A DNA stretch of 64,000 nucleotides from Thermosynechococcus sp. (GTDB lineage: Bacteria; Cyanobacteriota; Cyanobacteriia; Thermosynechococcales; Thermosynechococcaceae): the NCBI RefSeq assembly GCF_025999095.1, contig NZ_AP024678.1, forward strand, positions 2,139,527 to 2,203,526, written 5' to 3'. This document shows positions 1-8,493 of this stretch, piece after piece. Position 1 is the stretch's first letter; every line of letters starts with the position of its first letter. A program made the position numbers and the translations under genes. Under the pieces are notes generated by a model. It worked only from the letters and a program-made list of their open reading frames with translations, did no database searches and had not been told where the DNA came from.

Positions 1-1887
1 ATCCACCGCGGTCCCAATGCAGAGGGCATCTGGGCAGAAGACGGTATTGCCCTAGGACACCGGCGCCTGTCGATTCTGGATCTCAGTCCTGCCGGTGGTC
101 AGCCAATGCAATCAGCCTGTAGTCGCTATATCTTGGTTTTCAACGGCGAGATCTACAACCACCTCGATTTGCGTCGGGAGTTGGAGGCTCAGGGCACAGC
201 ACCCTCCTGGCACAGTCATTCGGATACCGAAACGTTGCTGGCTGCGATCGCCCACTGGGGCTTGGAGGCAACGCTACAGAAGGCCGCTGGCATGTTTGCA
301 ATTGCCCTTTGGGACCGGAAGGAACGGTGTTTGTCCCTTGCCCGTGATCGCATGGGAGAGAAGCCGCTCTACTGGGGCTGGGCCGGATCCGCGCTGGTGT
401 TTGGCTCCGAGCTTAAGGCCCTGCGGCAGCATCCAGAGTGTCGGCCTGCTCTTTGCCCCCAAGCACTCGCGCAGTACCTGCGCTTTGCCTATGTGCCAGC
501 GCCGCGCAGCATCTACTCCGGCATCTACAAGCTGGAACCGGGCTGCATCCTGACTGTTGCCAGTTGCCCGCCCCCGTCACCACCGTCAGAGCCGCTGCGG
601 CCAGGCGATACCTATGGATCTCTGTCGATCCGGCGCTATTGGTCGCTGAACGCGACGATCAAAGCCGGCGCGCAGGATAGGCTCGACGATGAGGCGCAGG
701 CACTGGTCCAGGTTGAGGAGGCGCTGCATCAGGCCGTTGGGCGCCAGATGATCGCAGATGTGCCGCTCGGTGCATTCCTCTCGGGAGGGATTGATAGTTC
801 TCTAATCGTCGCGCTAATGCAGACGCAATCGCCGCGCCCGATTCGTACCTTCACCGTCGCATTCGAGAACCCCGCATTCAATGAGGCCCCCTTTGCCGCG
901 GCCGTTGCCCGGTATCTGGGAACGGACCACACCGAACTGATCGTCACCGAGACCCAGGCGAGTGATGTCATCCCGCTGCTGCCGGAGATGTACGACGAAC
1001 CCTTTGCGGATTCCTCGCAAATTCCGACCCATCTGGTTTGCCGCGCTGCGCGGTCACACGTGACGGTTGCCCTCTCTGGCGACGGTGGGGATGAGCTGTT
1101 CGGTGGCTATAACCGCTATTTCTGGAGGCGGCATATCTGGTCTAAGGTGAGCTGGATACCGTATCCCCTGCGGCGGGGTATAGGGCGGGCAATCACTGCA
1201 GTACCCATCGCGTCCTGGGAGAGACTCGGAGCACTGGCTGGGAGGCCTGTGTCGCGCCTAGGTGACAAGGCACACCGTCTTGCCGAGCGTTTGGACAGTG
1301 TCCAGACGATGGATAATCTCTACTGCAGCCTGGTGTCAGAATGGCCAGGTGAGCGACTGGTTATTGGTCTGGATCATACTGCGCCGACTCTACTCGACGA
1401 TCCTCTGCCTGCAGCAGTTGCCCAGGATGCTGTGGCTCGGATGATGGTGCAGGACATGCGCACCTACCTGCCCGATGACATCCTGTGCAAAGTAGATCGG
1501 GCAGCCATGGCAATAAGTCTCGAAACCCGTGCGCCCTTCCTTGACCCTGATGTTCTTGCGGTGTCTGCACGTTTGCCAATGCGGATGAAGCTCCGCAATA
1601 GCAAGGGGAAATGGGCACTGCGGCAGATCCTGTATCGGTATGTGCCACCGGCGTTGATCGAGCGGCCCAAAACTGGTTTTGGTATCCCGATTGGCGAATG
1701 GCTGCGTGGCCCATTGCGCGGTTGGGCTGAAGAACTACTATCTGAGGATGCCCTGCGGCGCGACGGGCTGATCGATCCTATCCCAGTGCGACAAGCCTGG
1801 ACCGAACACCTTTCAGGCCAGCGTGACTGGACACATCGCCTGTGGATTATTCTGATGTGGCAGGCGTGGCGGGAACGATGGGCATGA
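1..1887 (+). CDS. asnB: asparagine synthase (glutamine-hydrolysing), 5' end outside window
   Basis: Frame 1 is open from the first base, so the true start and the nucleophilic Cys of the class II amidotransferase domain lie upstream. The visible N-terminus (HRGPNAEG, then GHRRLSILDLS and FNGEIYNHLDLR) is the glutaminase half; the C-terminal half carries the ATP-pyrophosphatase loop SGGIDSS and the LSGDGGDELFGGYNRY block. Such enzymes transfer glutamine ammonia to aspartate. AsnB paralogues inside polysaccharide islands probably amidate sugar acids instead. The stop overlaps the start of the following glycosyltransferase (ATGA), so the two are translationally coupled, which supports a polysaccharide role. 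The reading of the fold is firm; the substrate is inferred. Confidence 0.92.
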   Translation: MHRGPNAEGIWAEDGIALGHRRLSILDLSPAGGQPMQSACSRYILVFNGEIYNHLDLRRELEAQGTAPSWHSHSDTETLLAAIAHWGLEATLQKAAGMFAIALWDRKERCLSLARDRMGEKPLYWGWAGSALVFGSELKALRQHPECRPALCPQALAQYLRFAYVPAPRSIYSGIYKLEPGCILTVASCPPPSPPSEPLRPGDTYGSLSIRRYWSLNATIKAGAQDRLDDEAQALVQVEEALHQAVGRQMIADVPLGAFLSGGIDSSLIVALMQTQSPRPIRTFTVAFENPAFNEAPFAAAVARYLGTDHTELIVTETQASDVIPLLPEMYDEPFADSSQIPTHLVCRAARSHVTVALSGDGGDELFGGYNRYFWRRHIWSKVSWIPYPLRRGIGRAITAVPIASWERLGALAGRPVSRLGDKAHRLAERLDSVQTMDNLYCSLVSEWPGERLVIGLDHTAPTLLDDPLPAAVAQDAVARMMVQDMRTYLPDDILCKVDRAAMAISLETRAPFLDPDVLAVSARLPMRMKLRNSKGKWALRQILYRYVPPALIERPKTGFGIPIGEWLRGPLRGWAEELLSEDALRRDGLIDPIPVRQAWTEHLSGQRDWTHRLWIILMWQAWRERWA

Positions 1888-2957
1888 GACTGCAAGTGCT
1901 GACGCGGTATAGCCGAATGGGAGCCTCTAGCCGGCTGCGGATGATGCAGTTTGCCCCGATATTGGCCGAGCATGGCATCGAAACCTGTTTTAATCCCTTG
2001 CTGGACAATCGTTATCTTCGGGGGCTTTATGGCGGAACCTTGTGCTTCGGAGCTGCCTTTCGCAGCTATGCACGCCGACTGCGGGATTTAATTCGGTCCC
2101 GGAATGCGGATGTGATCTGGCTTGAAAAGGAGGCGCTGCCGTGGGTACCGGCCCTTGTCGAGCATGCATTAATGCCGAAAGGGGTGCCCGTGGTTACCGA
2201 TTACGATGACGCACTTTTCCATCGTTACGATCAGCACCACAGTGTCCTTGTCCGCCACCTACTCGGACACAAGATCGACAAGGTCATGGCGCGATCGGCG
2301 CTAGTGATGGCCGGCAATCGCTATCTGGCAGACCGGGCCCTGGTGGCCGGTGCACCCTGGGTTGAGACTGTACCGACCGTCGTAGATATCACTCGCTATC
2401 AACCGAAACCGCTGGAAGCTCGGCAGGGGGAGGTGGTGATTGGCTGGATCGGTTCCCCCAGCACTTGGAACAACGATCTAAAGCCGATAGTGCCGCTTCT
2501 GACGGCCATTGCTCATGACTCTAAGGCACGGCTACATGTGATTGGTAGCCATGCTTTGCCCGATCTACATCCCCTAGTCAACATCATCCCTTGGGTGGAG
2601 GAAGAGGAAGTGGCACGCATCCAAGCGATGGACATTGGGATCATGCCCCTAACCGACACGCCTTGGGCGCGCGGCAAATGTGGCTACAAGCTGATCCAGT
2701 ATATGGCCTGCGGCCTGCCTGTTGTCGCTTCACCGATTGGGGTTAACTGTGAGATTGTGGAACATGGGGTTAACGGTTTTCTGGCAAGTACACCTGCCGA
2801 GTGGCAAGAGGCGCTCAAAACCCTTATCGCAAACCCATCTTTGCGCGTCGAAATGGGGCTTGCTGGAAGGCGCAAAGTGGAAAGTCAATATTCTCTTCAG
2901 GTTTGGGGCCCCAGAGTTGCCGAATTGTTCTACAGAGTAGGGAAACCTAAAGCCTAA
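1884..2957 (+). CDS. glycosyltransferase family 4 (GT-B)
   Basis: A protein of about 357 residues. The N-terminal half begins MRLQVLTRYSRMGASSRLR, the usual opening of GT4 enzymes with a donor loop. The C-terminal half holds the nucleotide-sugar site: IGWIGSPSTW, then KCGYKLIQYMACGLPVVASP with the conserved E of the E-x7-E region following. It should transfer a sugar from an activated donor onto a lipid-linked or polysaccharide acceptor at the cytoplasmic membrane. The start at 1884 (ATGA overlap with the asnB stop) or 1878 is preferred to the longer frame at 1842, which would lie deep inside asnB. Donor and acceptor cannot be read from sequence. Confidence 0.85.
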   Translation: MRLQVLTRYSRMGASSRLRMMQFAPILAEHGIETCFNPLLDNRYLRGLYGGTLCFGAAFRSYARRLRDLIRSRNADVIWLEKEALPWVPALVEHALMPKGVPVVTDYDDALFHRYDQHHSVLVRHLLGHKIDKVMARSALVMAGNRYLADRALVAGAPWVETVPTVVDITRYQPKPLEARQGEVVIGWIGSPSTWNNDLKPIVPLLTAIAHDSKARLHVIGSHALPDLHPLVNIIPWVEEEEVARIQAMDIGIMPLTDTPWARGKCGYKLIQYMACGLPVVASPIGVNCEIVEHGVNGFLASTPAEWQEALKTLIANPSLRVEMGLAGRRKVESQYSLQVWGPRVAELFYRVGKPKA

Positions 2958-2970
2958 TAGCTTCCCAAGG

Positions 2971-3002
2971 CTGTAGCGCTCTTCTCTCAAGTATTGCTAC
3001 AG
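2971..3002. other. inverted repeat downstream of the glycosyltransferase
   Basis: CTGTAGC at 2971-2977 is matched by GCTACAG at 2996-3002, a perfect 7-bp stem with an 18-nt loop, 14 nt after the glycosyltransferase stop. No T-run follows, so it is at best a weak transcript-end structure between this gene and the convergent TPR gene. The rest of the 185-nt spacer shows nothing recognisable. Confidence 0.3.
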
Positions 3003-3142
3003 ATCCAGACTACGGTTCGTCTTTCTTCAGTTCTGGACAATTGACTAGTTGGACATAGGGAGATATGAGCCAATCTAATGATCTTGGACCGTGGTCTTGG
3101 TTTTACGCCTCAGTCGACTGCCAGCCACTTCCGAGGTGTTTT

Positions 3143-3952
3143 TCAAGGCTGAGCCTTCTGAGCCGCCTGCTGAATGGCATCTTTATACTTGGCAGGAGCT
3201 AATTCCACCGCTTTAGCATAGAGGGAAGCCGCCTCGGTCTTTTTCCCCTGTTCCGTCAGTGCCATCGCTTGGGCAAGCACTGGGCGAAAATCGTTGGGAT
3301 TTTCTTTGCCAAGATTTTGGAAAAGGGTTAGCGCCTCATCATACCGTTTTTGAGTCATATAGACATCGCCAAGGAGGAGTTGCACCGCCGTCACGTCCAC
3401 GCTCCCCGGTTGGAGTTTATTGGCTTGCTCTGACCCTTGGAGGGTCTCTTCAATCAGACCAATGGCAGCTTGAGGACGATTTTCCTTGAGGTAGAGATCC
3501 ACCAGAGCCCGCAGGGCATTGAGGTTCCCCGGCGATTTAGCCAGAACCCCTTGAAACGTTTGGGCAGCCCCCTCGCGATCGCCCGTTTGTTGTTGCGCTT
3601 GCCCTAGGAGAATGGCATAGTCTGTTTGTTCGGGTCGCTGAGCCGCCAACCGCCGCAGGGGGTCAATGATGCTGGCGATCTCTCCTTTGCCCAGTTGAAT
3701 CAGCTGCAACCGCGCCAGCACTAAGCCTTCTAATGCTGTGGCATTGTTAGGTTCCCGCTCCAGCACCAATTGATAGCCCCTTTCTTGGGCTTGCAGCTCT
3801 ACAACTTTGTCCCCAGCGGCAAGACTAGCCATAGGACTTGGGGTAGCTTGGGGTGGCGTAAAGGCACTAGTGAGCAGAGGCATCACAGAAATGGCAATGA
3901 AGGGAATCATCCCTAATAGCAACACGAACAGGGTGATCCATTTCTTGCGCAT
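3143..3952 (-). CDS. membrane-anchored TPR-repeat protein
   Basis: The start at 3952 is chosen because AGGAGG lies just upstream; the frame extends a further 23 codons but without a site. The 269-residue product starts MRKKWITLFVLLLGMIPFIA, a single membrane anchor or uncleaved signal at about residues 5-30. It continues with a Pro/Ala linker and four to five tetratricopeptide repeats (for example LLGQAQQQTGDREGAAQTF and LLGDVYMTQKRYDEALTLF). TPR solenoids bind other proteins, so a periplasm-side or thylakoid-lumen scaffold role is likely, but no partner is indicated. Neighbours on both sides face it or diverge from it. Confidence 0.8.
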   Translation of the reverse strand: MRKKWITLFVLLLGMIPFIAISVMPLLTSAFTPPQATPSPMASLAAGDKVVELQAQERGYQLVLEREPNNATALEGLVLARLQLIQLGKGEIASIIDPLRRLAAQRPEQTDYAILLGQAQQQTGDREGAAQTFQGVLAKSPGNLNALRALVDLYLKENRPQAAIGLIEETLQGSEQANKLQPGSVDVTAVQLLLGDVYMTQKRYDEALTLFQNLGKENPNDFRPVLAQAMALTEQGKKTEAASLYAKAVELAPAKYKDAIQQAAQKAQP

Positions 3953-4074
3953 TTTGCCTCCTAACCAACGCTTCCCTTGCCAGTATGATTCTAGCCTAAG
4001 GGGCATGGTCATCATTGCCAATTTTCGTTTGGCTTCCCCTTGCTAAAATTTGAAAAATTCCTCGGAGAGCTGCC

Positions 4075-4302
4075 ATGAGTGAACTAACGCCAGAAACCAT
4101 CAATTGTGCAGAGGCCTGTGTCAATGGCTGTGTTTTGGGCGATCGCTGTCCTAACCGCAAGTACATTGCTGCTGCCAGCAAGTTTATGCATGAGACCCCC
4201 CTTGATCAGATTTTGCAAATTGCAGCAGATAGCTATCCGAAGCGCCTCTTGGCCTCAATTGAGCGCGATCGCCAGCGAGCAGCAAACCCAACCCAAGAAT
4301 AA
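4075..4302 (+). CDS. small Cys-rich conserved cyanobacterial protein
   Basis: A 75-residue soluble protein. Its N-terminal third holds four cysteines spaced C-x3-C-x3-C-x4-C (residues 11, 15, 19 and 24: CAEACVNGCVLGDRC), which looks like a metal or Fe-S site. The rest is a basic, helical tail. The start ATG has GGAGAG upstream. It precedes the permease gene by 12 nt and is probably cotranscribed with it. I recognise no named family; the metal-binding idea is inference from the cysteine spacing. Confidence 0.65.
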   Translation: MSELTPETINCAEACVNGCVLGDRCPNRKYIAAASKFMHETPLDQILQIAADSYPKRLLASIERDRQRAANPTQE

Positions 4303-4314
4303 CTCGAGCTGTTG

Positions 4315-5340
4315 ATGTCTCGTCTGCGTGCATTGCTGGGGTACTTGCTCCTGCGACTTTTACTTGCGCCACTCATGCTGTGGACAATTGTCACCGTCGT
4401 CTTTTTGCTGCTGCGAGCCACGCCAGGAGATCCCGTGGATGCGATTTTAGGCCCCCGTGCTCCGGCGGCTGTAAAGGAGGCCTTGCGGCAACAATTGGGC
4501 TTGGCGCAACCCCTATGGCAGCAATACTTGAATTATTTAGGGCAGCTTCTGCAATTTGATCTGGGAACCTCCCTCACCAGTCAAGGGGAAGCAGTCACTA
4601 GTATCATTGCCAAGCATTTTCCGGCCACAGCAGAATTGAGCCTCGTCAGTCTGGCGATCGCCTTTGGCTTAGGAGTGCTCATCGGCAGTCTCGCTGCGGT
4701 TAAATCCGGAACTGCTTGGGATATGGCTGGCCGTCTCTTTGGCATCATCACCTATGCCTTGCCCCTCTTTTGGTTCGGGATGCTCCTGCAACTACTCTTT
4801 GCGGTGAATTTGCGTTGGCTTCCCTTGGGCAGCCGCTACCCCATCACCGAAACACCCCCCCAAGGCCCCACTGGGCTGTACATGCTTGATGCGCTCCTAA
4901 ATGGCAATCTTCAGCAACTGGGAACTGCGTTTACCTACTTGCTTCTGCCGGCCCTCACCCTGGCAATTGTCCTGAGTGGCATCTTTGAGCGGATGGTGCG
5001 GGTCAATCTCAAGCAAACCCTCGTCGCTGATTATGTCGAGGCCGCCCGTGCCCGTGGCATCCCTGAACATCGCATTCTCATTCAGTATGCCCTCAAGAAT
5101 GCCTTAATCCCTGTGATTACCGTTTTGGGCTTGACCCTTGCGAGTCTCTTGGGGGGAGCAGTGTTGACAGAGGTCACGTTTTCTTGGCCGGGGCTGGGCC
5201 AGCGACTCTACGAAGCCATTACACTACGGGATTATCCGACCGTGCAGGGGATTGTGGTGTTCTTCGCGGTGATTGTGGTCGCTGCCAGTATTCTCATTGA
5301 CTTGCTCAATGCTTGGATTGATCCTCGCATCCACTACTAA
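4315..5340 (+). CDS. ABC transporter permease, DppB/OppB type
   Basis: About 341 residues with six membrane spans. The N-terminal TM and RATPGDPVDAILG block are typical of the DppB half of dipeptide, oligopeptide or nickel importers. The cytoplasmic EAA loop (YVEAARARGIPEHRILIQYALKNALIPV) docks to the ATPase. The normal partners (DppC, DppD/F and a binding protein) are absent from this window, so it is an orphan here and must assemble with subunits encoded elsewhere. The start could be TTG 4312 or ATG 4315 in the same frame. Substrate unknown. Confidence 0.9.
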   Translation: MSRLRALLGYLLLRLLLAPLMLWTIVTVVFLLLRATPGDPVDAILGPRAPAAVKEALRQQLGLAQPLWQQYLNYLGQLLQFDLGTSLTSQGEAVTSIIAKHFPATAELSLVSLAIAFGLGVLIGSLAAVKSGTAWDMAGRLFGIITYALPLFWFGMLLQLLFAVNLRWLPLGSRYPITETPPQGPTGLYMLDALLNGNLQQLGTAFTYLLLPALTLAIVLSGIFERMVRVNLKQTLVADYVEAARARGIPEHRILIQYALKNALIPVITVLGLTLASLLGGAVLTEVTFSWPGLGQRLYEAITLRDYPTVQGIVVFFAVIVVAASILIDLLNAWIDPRIHY

Positions 5341-5412
5341 CTTTTTGGCGCATACCGATAGAATAAAGAACGAAACGACGTAACAAATCTTAAAGCTAGG
5401 AGGTTATGCATC

Positions 5413-5850
5413 ATGGCTTTAGCGGTTGGTACACCTGCACCCCCCTTTACTGCCAAAGACACCCATGGCAATACCATTTCCCTCAGCGACTTTGCTGGCA
5501 AAACGGTGGTGCTGTACTTCTACCCCAAGGATGATACCCCCGGCTGCACTAAGGAGGCCTGTAGCTTCCGTGACAACTATGCCGCCTATCAGGACAAAAA
5601 TATTGTTGTTTTAGGCGTCAGCACCGATGACGAAACCTCACACCAAAAGTTCACCGAGAAATTTAACCTCCCGTTCCCGCTGCTGGCGGATGTTGATAGG
5701 TCGATTATCAAAGCCTACGACGTGGATGGGGGCGGCTACGCCAAGCGAGTTACCTATGTGATTGACGGCAATGGCATTATTTCCCATGTCTATACCAGCG
5801 TGAAAACCGAGACCCACGCCACCGACATTTTGGCGGATCTTGGCTTGTAG
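5413..5850 (+). CDS. bcp: peroxiredoxin, PrxQ/BCP type
   Basis: A 145-residue thioredoxin-fold thiol peroxidase that reduces H2O2 and organic peroxides with electrons from thioredoxin. The active site reads TPGCTKEACSFRD; the second Cys five residues after the first is the PrxQ arrangement that forms an intramolecular disulfide. The length fits the family exactly. A strong AGGAGG precedes the ATG. A rho-independent terminator follows at 5899. It is monocistronic and probably protects the photosynthetic cell from peroxide. Confidence 0.93.
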   Translation: MALAVGTPAPPFTAKDTHGNTISLSDFAGKTVVLYFYPKDDTPGCTKEACSFRDNYAAYQDKNIVVLGVSTDDETSHQKFTEKFNLPFPLLADVDRSIIKAYDVDGGGYAKRVTYVIDGNGIISHVYTSVKTETHATDILADLGL

Positions 5851-5869
5851 GCCACTCCAATAAAGGCAT

Positions 5870-5889
5870 CATTAATAAACATTAATAAA
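5870..5889. repeat. perfect 10-bp tandem duplication
   Basis: CATTAATAAA occurs twice head to tail between the bcp stop and its terminator. It is one of a series of exact short duplications in spacers of this window. Confidence 0.85.
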
Positions 5890-5898
5890 GTAATAGTG

Positions 5899-5929
5899 AG
5901 GCGGCTAGAGCAGCTCTGGCTGCCTTTTT
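5899..5929 (+). terminator. rho-independent terminator of bcp
   Basis: A 12-bp stem (AGGCGGCTAGAG pairing with CTCTGGCTGCCT, two G-T pairs) with a CAG loop, directly followed by TTTTG. It lies 49 nt after the bcp stop and ends transcription ahead of the opposing tRNA gene. Confidence 0.9.
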
Positions 5930-5940
5930 GTTAATTGAAC

Positions 5941-6026
5941 GGAGAGAGAGGGATTCGAACCCTCGGTGGCATCACTGCCACACTCGATTTCAAGTCGAGC
6001 GCATTCGACCACTCTGCCATCTCTCC
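5941..6026 (-). tRNA. tRNA-Ser (anticodon UGA)
   Basis: On the minus strand the 86-nt sequence opens GGAGAGATGGCAGAG and ends TCTCTCC, giving a perfect 7-bp acceptor stem. The anticodon arm is CTCGA-CTTGAAA-TCGAG with anticodon TGA. The long variable arm (GTGGCAGTGATGCCACC) is typical of serine tRNAs. The T-loop GGTTCGAATCC is intact. CCA is not encoded. Confidence 0.97.
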
Positions 6027-6028
6027 CA

Positions 6029-6056
6029 GCATTCTTTATTTTGCATTCTTTATTTT
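6029..6056. repeat. perfect 14-bp tandem duplication upstream of tRNA-Ser
   Basis: GCATTCTTTATTTT is present twice head to tail with no mismatch, immediately 5' of tRNA-Ser where its promoter should be. The duplication may have doubled an AT-rich promoter element. Confidence 0.9.
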
Positions 6057-6119
6057 AGCCTTAGTTCGAATGCCAAGGGCCAAGGAGTAGACGGCGACAG
6101 GTGAAGGATTAGCTGTTCT

Positions 6120-8474
6120 TCAGGCAGAGATCCCAGAGATCGAACTCATCTCTAAGTCAGTAGTCTGAGTTTGGAAGTTGCCAAACGCTTGGTTGGCCTT
6201 GGCTACATCATTCACCACAATCCCCAGAATCTTTTGCCGTAAACCCAGATCGCAGGCTTTCAGCACTTCGGCCAAGGCCTCCTGTCGTGTTTGCCTTAGG
6301 CGCACCACCAACAGAGCCCGCTCTAGTGCTGTCAGCACTCGATATGTATCCGCAGCAGCGAGGATCGCAAGGACATCAACAATCACGAAGTCAAAAGTTT
6401 CTTTAGTGCTGTCTAGGAAATCAAACCAGCGATAAGAACTAAACAGTGCCATGGGTTCCTGCTGCGCCTGACCTGCCGTCAATACCCAGAGTCCTTCAGT
6501 AGAATTGGCCAAAAGACTAGACCAGTGGGGCAGAGGCATTGTTCCCTGCAACAGTTCCCCTAAACCAGTGACGTTGGGAATGCCAAGAGCTTGATGGAGG
6601 CTTGGCTGGTGCAAATTGGCATCCACCAGCAAGACCCGCTTTCCCGTCGCCGCTGCCGCCAAAGCAAGATAAAGGGCAACGGTGGTTTGTCTTTCTTGAC
6701 CACTGATGCCCATAATTGCTAAGGAGTGGGGTAACCCCAACGCTTCTAACTGCGTCAACAGGAAGTAAAAACTTTCCTTAAAAGCAGGACTTACCCCCGG
6801 CAAACGGTGCTGCAACCCCCACAATGTCAACGGTGTCTCTAAACGACTAAAGGCCAGTTGATCAAAGGCCTTGGTCACAGGAATCTGACCCAAAATAGGT
6901 AAGGGGGTCTGTTGGCGAATTCGCTCCACCTCTAGAAAGCGATCATCCAACCAATCCACGATCAGGGCAACCAGCACCCCAGAGACCCCCCCAAGCGCCA
7001 AAGCGATCAACAATGCTGTTGACAAACGCATGGTCAACTCATACCGCTTCAGATCGCCAATATCGGAAAGAAGCTTCCATGTAAAGTCGCGCTGGGCAAT
7101 TTGGAGTTGCAGGTTTTGCCGTGTCTGCAATAGCAGTGCTAGGGATTCTAGTGTGGCTGCAAAACGTTGCTCAATTTTGCGGTAAGGGTTTGCAAGGCTT
7201 ATCAGTCGGGATATTTCTGCTTCAGTTGCTTGAATTTGATTACTCAATTCCGTATCTGCTCTTTTGAGAGCTTCAAGCTCAATTTTTGCCTCTAGGTATT
7301 TCTCAATCAGGGAGCCAGAGACCGCACTTTCGTAACCAATTAAGGCTTCAGGGCGAGGAACTTGGTTCCGGTATCGAATCGTCATTTGTCGACCTTGGCG
7401 CTTAGCCTGAGCCAGTAGTTGCCGCTTTTTTTCCTCTAGGGCTTGAACTGTGGGCGATCCATCCGTTAACTTGCTCCGCTCTTCCACCAACTTTATTTCC
7501 GTTTCGGTGAGTCCCTCCAGTAATTTTTCATAAGTTTTCGAAGCAGCCAAGTTAGAAGCAGCTAATGCCTCATCAGGAGAGAGCTTTAACTGCGCCTTTA
7601 GGGAGTTAAATGCTTCCTGTGTAGATTCCAGTTTTACTCTATTTTCGTTTTTTTTAGATTCCAACTCAGTTAGAAGGCTAGCATAGAGCTGAAGTTCACT
7701 GATCTGAGAGACTAGAGTTTTAGAAGTCGCAGAAGGTATAGAATCAGGACGTAAAACTCGATTTTGATACCGGAACTCATTGAGTTGACTGTCAAGATCA
7801 TCAATTTGACTAAGGGTCTTTTGAATTTCTTGGTTAACGTAGCGAAGATTATCTGATATTTGCTCTTGTTTTTGTGTCTCATTAAACTTTTTTAATTCCT
7901 CAGCAATGATTTTTAAGGCAGATTCTACCTTTGTTTTATCTTTGTCAATAAAAGTAATATTTACTATTTTTGAGCTACCTTTGCTAAGCAATTTTCGTTC
8001 TTCTTGATTCTTACTAATTCTTATGGACTTAAGAAACCTTTTATAGGAATATTTCTCTCGATCTAAATCGGGATTATCTTGAAGAAACTTTTCATAAATG
8101 GGTTGGAGGATGGTATCACTACTGAGTATCTGGACTAGTGTTTCTACATCCCCCTCCGTTGATCCTGATTCTAGAGGTAGAGGCAGAGGTGCAAGATCAC
8201 GGATTAAATCTAACCTTGCCGCTGGTCGAGTACCTAAGGGTTTGATGGGTTCAACTTGCAGCAAAATGGAGTATTGATAGTTCCTCACAAAGAGGTAATA
8301 GTACCCCAAGTAGCTAATTGCAACAAATGCACCAACTAATGCAGCAACCGCTGAACGCCGCTTCAAACCTCGCAATAGTTCGTCAATGGTGACTTTGTCA
8401 ATGGGTCGCGGCTGCCACAAACTCAGTTGTGAAGCTTCAGGGGAAAAGGACAGATGGTTATTTTCACTGGACAT
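6120..8474 (-). CDS. Wzc-like polysaccharide co-polymerase with degenerate BY-kinase domain
   Basis: A 784-residue protein with the Wzz/Wzc layout: an N-terminal TM at about residues 35-55, a long periplasmic coiled-coil region, a second TM near 480-505, and a cytoplasmic ATPase-like domain. That domain is degraded. Where P-loops read G-x4-G-K-[ST] this one reads GISGQERQTT (about residue 593), replacing the lysine with Gln. Walker A' VLLVDANL is kept, but Walker B reads VIVDVLA instead of the DTPP block. The C-terminus has no Tyr cluster. It should control polysaccharide chain length and export, probably without autokinase activity. It is the last gene of the minus-strand cluster. Confidence 0.88.
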   Translation of the reverse strand: MSSENNHLSFSPEASQLSLWQPRPIDKVTIDELLRGLKRRSAVAALVGAFVAISYLGYYYLFVRNYQYSILLQVEPIKPLGTRPAARLDLIRDLAPLPLPLESGSTEGDVETLVQILSSDTILQPIYEKFLQDNPDLDREKYSYKRFLKSIRISKNQEERKLLSKGSSKIVNITFIDKDKTKVESALKIIAEELKKFNETQKQEQISDNLRYVNQEIQKTLSQIDDLDSQLNEFRYQNRVLRPDSIPSATSKTLVSQISELQLYASLLTELESKKNENRVKLESTQEAFNSLKAQLKLSPDEALAASNLAASKTYEKLLEGLTETEIKLVEERSKLTDGSPTVQALEEKKRQLLAQAKRQGRQMTIRYRNQVPRPEALIGYESAVSGSLIEKYLEAKIELEALKRADTELSNQIQATEAEISRLISLANPYRKIEQRFAATLESLALLLQTRQNLQLQIAQRDFTWKLLSDIGDLKRYELTMRLSTALLIALALGGVSGVLVALIVDWLDDRFLEVERIRQQTPLPILGQIPVTKAFDQLAFSRLETPLTLWGLQHRLPGVSPAFKESFYFLLTQLEALGLPHSLAIMGISGQERQTTVALYLALAAAATGKRVLLVDANLHQPSLHQALGIPNVTGLGELLQGTMPLPHWSSLLANSTEGLWVLTAGQAQQEPMALFSSYRWFDFLDSTKETFDFVIVDVLAILAAADTYRVLTALERALLVVRLRQTRQEALAEVLKACDLGLRQKILGIVVNDVAKANQAFGNFQTQTTDLEMSSISGISA

Positions 8475-8493
8475 GGTGGACTCTCAAGAAATC

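Noticed and set aside
2958-3142. Possible insertion-sequence end after the glycosyltransferase
   Set aside because: No terminal inverted repeats, no target duplication and no transposase fragment could be identified.
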